Notes under the pieces: model-generated
What the model saw: only the letters and a program-made list of their open reading frames with translations
Told to the model about the DNA's origin: nothing
Database searches by the model: none
Assembly (NCBI GenBank): GCA_947568835.1
Contig: OX387607.1
Location: forward strand, 19,557,277-19,621,276
Direction of reading: 5' to 3'
Origin: Protonemura montana
Taxonomy: Eukaryota > Arthropoda > Insecta > Plecoptera > Nemouridae
DNA: 64,000 nucleotides
In this document: positions 52,383-61,479 of the stretch, one piece after another
Position numbering within the stretch: the first letter of the stretch is position 1
Layout: the number at the start of each line of letters is the position of its first letter
Program-made: the position numbers and the translations under genes

Positions 52383-55300
52383 TTCGCTACCAAGCAGCTT
52401 CAGACTATCTGCCACGCTAGCCAGTGGCTCCAGACTATCTGCCACGCCAGCCAGAGGCTCCAGACACTCTGCCACGCTAGCTAGCCGCTCCAGAAGCTCT
52501 GCCTCGCTAGCCAGGCGCTCCAGACACTCTGCCTCGCTACCCAGACGCTCCAGACACTCTGCCTCGCTAGCCAGACGCACCAGACTTTCTGCCACGCTAG
52601 CCAGACGCTCCAGAAACTATGCCACGCTAGCTAGACGCTCCAGACACTCTGCCTTGCTACCCAGACTGTCCAGACACTCTGCCTCAATAGCCAGCCTTTC
52701 CAGACACTCTGCCATGCTAGCCAGACGCTCCAAACTATCCCCACGCTAGCCAGAGGCTCCAGACATTCTGCCACCCTAGCTAGACGCTCCAGACACTCTT
52801 TCTTACTACCCAGACGCTCCAGACACTCTGCTGCGCTAGCCAGGCGCTCCAGACACTCTGCTTTGCTACCCAGACGCTCCAGGGTATCTGCCACGCTATC
52901 CAGAGACTGCAGACACGCTGCCATGCTAGCAAGACGCTCCAGACTTTCTGCCTTGCTACGTAGACCCTCCAGACAATCTGCCTCGCTAGCCAGGCGCTCC
53001 AGACACTCTGCCTCGCTACCCAGACGCTCCAGACTATCTGCCACGCTAGCCAGTGGCTCCAGACACTCTGCCACGCTAGCTAGACGCTCCAGGCACTCTG
53101 CCTCGCTACTAAGACGCTCCAGACACTCTGCCTCGCTAGCCAGTGGCTCCAGACACTCTGCCACGCTAGCTTGGCGCTCCAGGCACTCTGCCTCGCTACT
53201 TAGACGCTCCAGACACTCTGCCTCGCTACAAAGACGCTCCAGACTCTCTGCCTCGCTAGCCAGGTGCTCCAGACACTCTGGCTCGCTCCCATACGCTCCA
53301 GACTTTCTGCCTTTTTAGCCAGCCGCACCAGACACACTGCCACGCTAGGCAGACACTCCAGTTATTTTGCTTTGCTTCTTAGACGCTCCAGACACTTTGC
53401 CTTGCTACCCAGACGCACCAGACACTCTGCCTCGCTAGCTTGCCGCTCCAGACACTCTGCCTCGCTACCCAGACGCTCCAGGGTATCTGCCACGCTAGCC
53501 AGAGGCTGTAGACACTCTGCAATGCTAGCCAGACGCTCCAGACACTTTGCCACGCTAGCCAGACGCTCCAGACACTCTGATTCGCTACCAAGACGCCCCA
53601 TACACCTTGCCTCGCTACCCAGACACACCAGACACTCTGCCTCGCTAGCTAGACGCTCCAGACACTCTGCCTTGCTACCCAGACCCTCCAGACACTCTGC
53701 CTCGCTTCCCAGACGCTCCAGACTATCTGCCACGCTAGCCAGTGGCTCCAGACACTCTGCCACGCTAGCTTGCCGCTCCAGACACTTTGCCTCGCTACCC
53801 AGACGCACCAGACACTCTGCCTCGCTAGCCAGGCGCTTCTGACACTCTGCCTCGCTAGCCAGAGGCTCCAGACACTCTGCCACGCTAGCTAGACGCTCCA
53901 GACTATCTGACACGCTAGCCAGAGGCTCCAGACACTCTGCCAAGCTAACTAGACGCTCCAGACTCTCTGCCATGCTAGCCAGACGCTCCAGACACTCTGC
54001 CTCGCTAGCCAGACGCTCCAGACACTCTGCCTCGCTAGCTAGACACTCCAGACACTCTGCCTTGCTGGCCAGACGCTCCAGACTTTCTGCCACGCTAGCC
54101 AGAGGTTTCAGACACTCTGCTACGCTAGCTTGACGCTCCAGACTCTCTGCCTCGCTAGCTAGACGCTCCAGACACTCTGCCTCGCTACCCAGACCCTCCA
54201 GACACTCTGCCTCGCTAGCCAGGCGCTCCAGACACTCTGCCATGCTAGCCAGACGCTCCAGACTTTCTGCCACGCTAGCCAGACGCTCCAGACACTATCC
54301 CACGCTAGCTTGACGCTCCAGACACTCTGCCTTGCTACCCAGAGCCTCCTGACCCTCTGCCACGCTAGCTAGACGCTCCAGGCACTCTGCCTCACTACTA
54401 AGACGTTCCAGACACTCTGTCTCGCTAGACAGGCGCTCCAGACACTCTGGCTCTCTACCTAGACGCTTCAGACACTCTGCCTCGCTAGCTAGGCGCTCCA
54501 GACTATCTGCCACGCTAGCCAGAGGCTCCAGACACTCTGCCACGCTAGCTAGACGCTCCAGACACTCTGCCACGCAAGCCAGACACTCCAGACACTTAGC
54601 CACGCTAGCTAGACGCTTGAGGCACCCTGCCTCGCTACTTAGAGGCTCCAGACACTCTGCCTCGCTAGCCAGGCGCTCAAAACACTCTGCCTCGCTAGCC
54701 AGGCGCTCCAAAACACTCTTCCTTGCTAGCCTGTCGCTCCAGACACTCTGCCTCCCAAGCCAGACGCTCCAGAAGCTCTGATTCGCTAGCCAGGCTATCC
54801 AGACACTCTGCCATGCTAGCCAGACGCTCCAAAATATCTGCGACGCTAGCCAGAGGCTCCAGACATTCTGCCACCATAGCTAGACGCTCCAGACCATCTT
54901 CCTTGCTACCCAGACGCTCCAGACACTCTGCTTCGCTAGCCAGGCGCTCCAGACACACTGCCTCGCTACCCAGACGCTCCAGGGTATCTGCCACGCTAGC
55001 CAGAGGCTGCAGACACGCTGCCATGCTAGCCAGACGCTCCAGACACTTTGCCTCGTTACCCAGACGCACCAGACACTCTGCCTCGCTAGCAAGGCGCTTC
55101 TGACACTCTGCCTCGCTAGCCAGAGGCTCCAGACACTCTGCCTCGCTAGCTAGACGCTCCAGACTATCTGACACGCTGGCCAGAGGCTCCAGACACTCTG
55201 CCACGCTAGCTAGACGCTCCAGACACTCTGCCTTGCTACCCAGACCCTCCAGACACTCTGCATCGCTAGCCAGGCGCTCTAGACACTCTGCCTCGCTACC

Positions 55301-56638
55301 CAGACGCTCCAGACTATCTACCTCGCTAGCTAGACGCTCCAGGCACTCTGCCTCGCTACTTAGACGCTCCAGACACTCTGCCTCGCTAGCCAGGCGCTCC
55401 AGACACTCTGGCTCGCTACCCAGACGCTTCAGACTCTCTGCCTCGCTAGCCAGCCGCTCCAGACACTCTGCCACGCTAGCCAGACCCTCCAGACACTCTG
55501 CCTTGCAAGCCAGGCGCTCCAGACACTCTGCTTCGCTACCAAGCCGCTTCAGACTATCTGCCACGCTAGCCAGTGGCTCCAGACTATCTGCCACGCCAGC
55601 CAGAGGCTCCAGACACTCTGCCACGCTAGCTTGCCGCTCCAGAAGCTCTGCCTCGATAGCCAGGCGCTCCAAACACTCTTTCTTGCTAGCCTGTCGCTCC
55701 AGACACCTTGCCTCTCAAGCCAGACGCTCCAGAAGCTCTGCTTCGCTAGCCAGCCTTTCCAGACACTCTGCCATGCTAGCCAGACGCTCTAAACTATCTC
55801 CACGCTAGCCAGAGGCTCCAGACATTCTGCCTTGCTACCCAGACGCTCCAGACACTCTGCTTCGCTAGTCAGGCGCTCCAGACACTCTGCTTTGCTACCC
55901 AGACGCTCCAGGGTATCTGCCACGCTTTCCAGAGGCTGCAGACACGCTGCCATGCTAGCAAGACGCTCCAGACTTTCTGCCTTGCTACGTAGACCCTCCA
56001 GACGCTTTGCCTCGCTAGCCAGGCGCTCCAGGCACTCTGCCTCGCTACCCAGACGCTCCAGACTATCTGCCACGCTAGCCAGTGGCTCCAGACACTCTGC
56101 TACGCTAGCTAGACGCTCCAGGCACTCTGCCTCGCTACTGAGACGCTCCAGACACTCTGCCTCGCTAGCCAGCGGCTCCAGACACTCTGCCACGCTAGCT
56201 AGACGCTCCAGGCACTCTGCCTCGCTACTTAGACGCTCCAGACACTCTGCCTTGCTACCCAGACGCACCAGACACTCTGCCTCGCTACCCAGACGCTCCA
56301 GGGTATCTGCCACGCTAGCCAGAGGCTGTAGACACTCTGATTCGCTATTAAGACGCTTCAGACTCCTTGCCTCGCTACCCAGACACACCAGACACTCTGC
56401 CTCGCTGGCTAGACGCTCCAGACACTCTGCCTTGCTACCCAGACCCTCCAGACACTCTGCCTCGCTACCCAGACGCTCCAGACACTCTGCCTCGCTATCC
56501 AGGACCCCTAGACACTCTGCCTTTGCTATTCAGACGCTCCAGACACTCTGCCTCGCTAGCTAGACGCTCCAGACTATCTGACACGCTAGCCAGAGGCTCC
56601 AGACACTCTGCCAAGCTAACTAGACGCTCCTGACTCTC

Positions 56639-58648
56639 TGCCATGCTAGCCAGACGCTCCAGACACTCTGCCTCGCTAGCCAGACGCTCCAGACACTCTG
56701 CCTCGCTAGCTAGACACTCCAGACACTCTGCCTTGCTGGCCAGACGCTCCAGACTTTCTGCCACGCTAGCCAGAGGTTTCAGACACTCTGCTACGCTAGC
56801 TTGACGCTCCAGACTCTCTGCCTCGCTAGCTAGACGCTCCAGACACTCTGCCTCGCTACCCAGACCCTCCAGACACTCTGCCTCGCTAGCCAGGCGCTCC
56901 AGACACTCTGCCATGCTAGCCAGACGCTCCAGACTTTCTGCCACGCTAGCCAGACGCTCCAGACACTATTCCACGCTAGCTTGACGATCCAGACACTCTG
57001 CCTTGCTACCCAGAGCCTCCTGACCCTCTGCCACGCTAGCTAGACGCTCCAGGCACTCTGCCTCACTACTAAGACGTTCCAGACACTCTGTCTCGCTAGA
57101 CAGGCGCTCCAGACACTCTGGCTCTCTACCTAGACGCTTCAGACACTCTGCCTCGCTAGCTAGGCGCTCCAGACTATCTGCCACGCTAGCCAGAGGCTCC
57201 AGACACTTTGCCACGCTAGCTAGACGCTCCAGACACTCTGCCACGCAAGCCAGACACTCCAGACACTTAGCCACGCTAGCTAGACGCTTGAGGCACCCTG
57301 CTTCGCTACTTAAAGGCTCCAGACACTCTGCCTCGCTAGCCAGGCGCTCAAAACACTCTGCCTCGCTAGCCAGGCGCTCCAAAACACTCTTCCTTGCTAG
57401 CCTGTCGCTCCAGACACTCTGCCTCCCAAGCCAGACGCTCCAGAAGCTCTGATTCGCTAGCCAGGCTATCCAGACACTCTGCCATGCTAGCCAGACGCTC
57501 CAAAATATCTGCGACGCTAGCCAGAGGCTCCAGACATTCTGCCACCATAGCTTGACGCTCCAGACCATCTTCCTTGCTACCCAGACGCTCCAGACACTCT
57601 GCTTCGCTAGCCAGGCGCTCCAGACACACTGCCTCGCTACCCAGACGCTCCAGGGTATCTGCCACGCTAGCCAGAGGCTGCAGACACGCTGCCATGCTAG
57701 CCAGACGCTCCAGACACTTTGCCTCGTTACCCAGACGCACCAGACACTCTGCCTCGCTAGCAAGGCGCTTCTGACACTCTGCCTCGCTAGCCAGAGGCTC
57801 CAGACACTCTGCCTCGCTAGCTAGACGCTCCAGACTATCTGACACGCTGGCCAGAGGCTCCAGACACTCTGCCACGCTAGCTAGACGCTCCAGACACTCT
57901 GCCTTGCTACCCAGACCCTCCAGACACTCTGCATCGCTACCCAGACGCTCCAGACTATCTGCCTCGCTAGCTAGACGCTCCAGGCACTCTGCCTCGCTAC
58001 TTAGACGCTCCAGACACTCTGCCTCGCTAGCCAGGCGCTCTAGACACTCTGGCTCGCTACCCAGACGCTTTAGACTCTCTGCCTCGCTAGCCAGCCGCTC
58101 CAGACACTCTGCCACGCTAGCCAGACCCTCCAGACACTCTGCCTTGCAAGCCAGGCGCTCCAGACACTCTGCTTCGCTACCAAGCCGCTTCAGACTATCT
58201 GCCACGCTAGCCAGTGGCTCCAGACTATCTGCCACGCCAGCCAGAGGCTCCAGACACTCTGCCACGCTAGCTTGCCGCTCCAGAAGCTCTGCCTCGATAG
58301 CCAGGCGCTCCAAACACTCTTTCTTGCTAGCCTGTCGCTCCAGACACCTTGCCTCCCAAGCCAGACGCTCCAGAAGCTCTGCTTCGCTAGCCAGCCTTTC
58401 CAGACACTCTGCCATGCTAGCCAGACGCTCTAAACTATCTCCACGCTAGCCAGAGGCTCCAGACATTCTGCCTTGCTACCCAGACGCTCCAGACACTCTG
58501 CTTCGCTAGTCAGGCGCTCCAGACACTCTGCTTTGCTACCCAGACGCTCCAGGGTATCTGCCACGCTTTCCAGAGGCTGCAGACACGCTGCCATGCTAGC
58601 AAGACGCTCCAGACTTTCTGCCTTGCTACGTAAACCTTACAGACACTC
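56639..58648. repeat. F duplication, copy 1 (2,010 bp)
   Basis: First of two 2,010-bp copies (67 x 30, with a 31-mer at 57366 cancelled by a 29-mer at 58417). It corresponds to E copy 1 but retains the two monomers lost there. Confidence 0.84.
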
Positions 58649-60658
58649 TGCCATGCTAGCCAGACGCTCCAGACACTCTGCCTCGCTAGCCAGACGCTCC
58701 AGACACTCTGCCTCGCTAGCTAGACACTCCAGACACTCTGCCTTGCTGGCCAGACGCTCCAGACTTTCTGCCACGCTAGCCAGAGGTTTCAGACACTCTG
58801 CTACGCTAGCTTGACGCTCCAGACTCTCTGCCTCGCTAGCTAGACGCTCCAGACACTCTGCCTCGCTACCCAGACCCTCCAGACACTCTGCCTCGCTAGC
58901 CAGGCGCTCCAGACACTCTGCCATGCTAGCCAGACGCTCCAGACTTTCTGCCACGCTAGCCAGACGCTCCAGACACTATTCCACGCTAGCTTGACGATCC
59001 AGACACTCTGCCTTGCTACCCAGAGCCTCCTGACCCTCTGCCACGCTAGCTAGACGCTCCAGGCACTCTGCCTCACTACTAAGACGTTCCAGACACTCTG
59101 TCTCGCTAGACAGGCGCTCCAGACACTCTGGCTCTCTACCTAGACGCTTCAGACACTCTGCCTCGCTAGCTAGGCGCTCCAGACTATCTGCCACGCTAGC
59201 CAGAGGCTCCAGACACTTTGCCACGCTAGCTAGACGCTCCAGACACTCTGCCACGCAAGCCAGACACTCCAGACACTTAGCCACGCTAGCTAGACGCTTG
59301 AGGCACCCTGCTTCGCTACTTAAAGGCTCCAGACACTCTGCCTCGCTAGCCAGGCGCTCAAAACACTCTGCCTCGCTAGCCAGGCGCTCCAAAACACTCT
59401 TCCTTGCTAGCCTGTCGCTCCAGACACTCTGCCTCCCAAGCCAGACGCTCCAGAAGCTCTGATTCGCTAGCCAGGCTATCCAGACACTCTGCCATGCTAG
59501 CCAGACGCTCCAAAATATCTGCGACGCTAGCCAGAGGCTCCAGACATTCTGCCACCATAGCTTGACGCTCCAGACCATCTTCCTTGCTACCCAGACGCTC
59601 CAGACACTCTGCTTCGCTAGCCAGGCGCTCCAGACACACTGCCTCGCTACCCAGACGCTCCAGGGTATCTGCCACGCTAGCCAGAGGCTGCAGACACGCT
59701 GCCATGCTAGCCAGACGCTCCAGACACTTTGCCTCGTTACCCAGACGCACCAGACACTCTGCCTCGCTAGCAAGGCGCTTCTGACACTCTGCCTCGCTAG
59801 CCAGAGGCTCCAGACACTCTGCCTCGCTAGCTAGACGCTCCAGACTATCTGACACGCTGGCCAGAGGCTCCAGACACTCTGCCACGCTAGCTAGACGCTC
59901 CAGACACTCTGCCTTGCTACCCAGACCCTCCAGACACTCTGCATCGCTACCCAGACGCTCCAGACTATCTGCCTCGCTAGCTAGACGCTCCAGGCACTCT
60001 GCCTCGCTACTTAGACGCTCCAGACACTCTGCCTCGCTAGCCAGGCGCTCTAGACACTCTGGCTCGCTACCCAGACGCTTTAGACTCTCTGCCTCGCTAG
60101 CCAGCCGCTCCAGACACTCTGCCACGCTAGCCAGACCCTCCAGACACTCTGCCTTGCAAGCCAGGCGCTCCAGACACTCTGCTTCGCTACCAAGCCGCTT
60201 CAGACTATCTGCCACGCTAGCCAGTGGCTCCAGACTATCTGCCACGCCAGCCAGAGGCTCCAGACACTCTGCCACGCTAGCTTGCCGCTCCAGAAGCTCT
60301 GCCTCGATAGCCAGGCGCTCCAAACACTCTTTCTTGCTAGCCTGTCGCTCCAGACACCTTGCCTCCCAAGCCAGACGCTCCAGAAGCTCTGCTTCGCTAG
60401 CCAGCCTTTCCAGACACTCTGCCATGCTAGCCAGACGCTCTAAACTATCTCCACGCTAGCCAGAGGCTCCAGACATTCTGCCTTGCTACCCAGACGCTCC
60501 AGACACTCTGCTTCGCTAGTCAGGCGCTCCAGACACTCTGCTTTGCTACCCAGACGCTCCAGGGTATCTGCCACGCTTTCCAGAGGCTGCAGACACGCTG
60601 CCATGCTAGCAAGACGCTCCAGACTTTCTGCCTTGCTACGTAAACCTTACAGACACTC
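58649..60658. repeat. F duplication, copy 2 (2,010 bp)
   Basis: Second copy at offset 2,010. Its start has the same taaaccttacagacactctgcc / atgctagcc junction as E copy 2. Confidence 0.84.
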
Positions 60659-61479
60659 TGCCTCGCTAGCCAGGCGCTCCAGGCACTCTGCCTCGCTACC
60701 CAGACGCTCCAGACTATCTGCCACGCTAGCTAGACGCTCCAGGCACTTTGCCTCGCTACTTAGACGCTCCAGACACTCTGCCTTGCTAGCTAGGCGCTCC
60801 AGACTATCTGCCACGCTAGCCAGAGGCTCCAGACACTTTGCCACGCTAGCTAGACGCTCCAGACACTCTGCCACGCAAGCCAGACACTCCAGACACTTAG
60901 CCACGCTAGCTAGACGCTTGAGGCACCCTGCTTCGCTACTTAAAGGCTCCAGACACTCTGCCTCGCTAGCCAGGCGCTCAAAACACTCTGCCTCGCTAGC
61001 CAGGCGCTCCAAAACACTCTTCCTTGCTAGCCTGTCGCTCCAGACACTCTGCCTCCCAAGCCAGACGCTCCAGAAGCTCTGATTCGCTAGCCAGGCTATC
61101 CAGACACTCTGCCATGCTAGCCAGACGCTCCAAAATATCTGCGACGCTAGCCAGAGGCTCCAGACATTCTGCCACCATAGCTTGACGCTCCAGACCATCT
61201 TCCTTGCTACCCAGACGCTCCAGACACTCTGCTTCGCTAGCCAGGCGCTCCAGACACACTGCCTCGCTACCCAGACGCTCCAGGGTATCTGCCACGCTAG
61301 CCAGAGGCTGCAGACACGCTGCCATGCTAGCCAGACGCTCCAGACACTTTGCCTCGTTACCCAGACGCACCAGACACTCTGCCTCGCTAGCAAGGCGCTT
61401 CTGACACTCTGCCTCGCTAGCCAGAGGCTCCAGACACTCTGCCTCGCTAGCTAGACGCTCCAGACTATCTGACACGCTG
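60659..61479. repeat. Partial third F-like segment with deletion
   Basis: 60659-60788 follows the A/B order seen at 36262-36392. It then jumps to the right part of a 417-bp module, and 60996-61454 matches 59376-59834 at offset 1,620. The drop from 2,010 to 1,620 is 390 bp, 13 monomers. The junction near 60788 lies within the gctccagacactctgcc-type common string. Confidence 0.75.

Larger units (their letters stand above)
51012..60788. repeat. Segmental duplication, right copy (about 9.8 kb)
   Basis: Partner of 26826-36392. It keeps the 210-bp segment at about 52800-53009 that the left copy lacks, has lost 60 bp near 56340 and has the 60 bp that E copy 1 lacks. At 60788 it leaves the shared order by joining ccttgcta to gctaggcgctcc, part of the 417-bp module. 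Confidence 0.84.
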
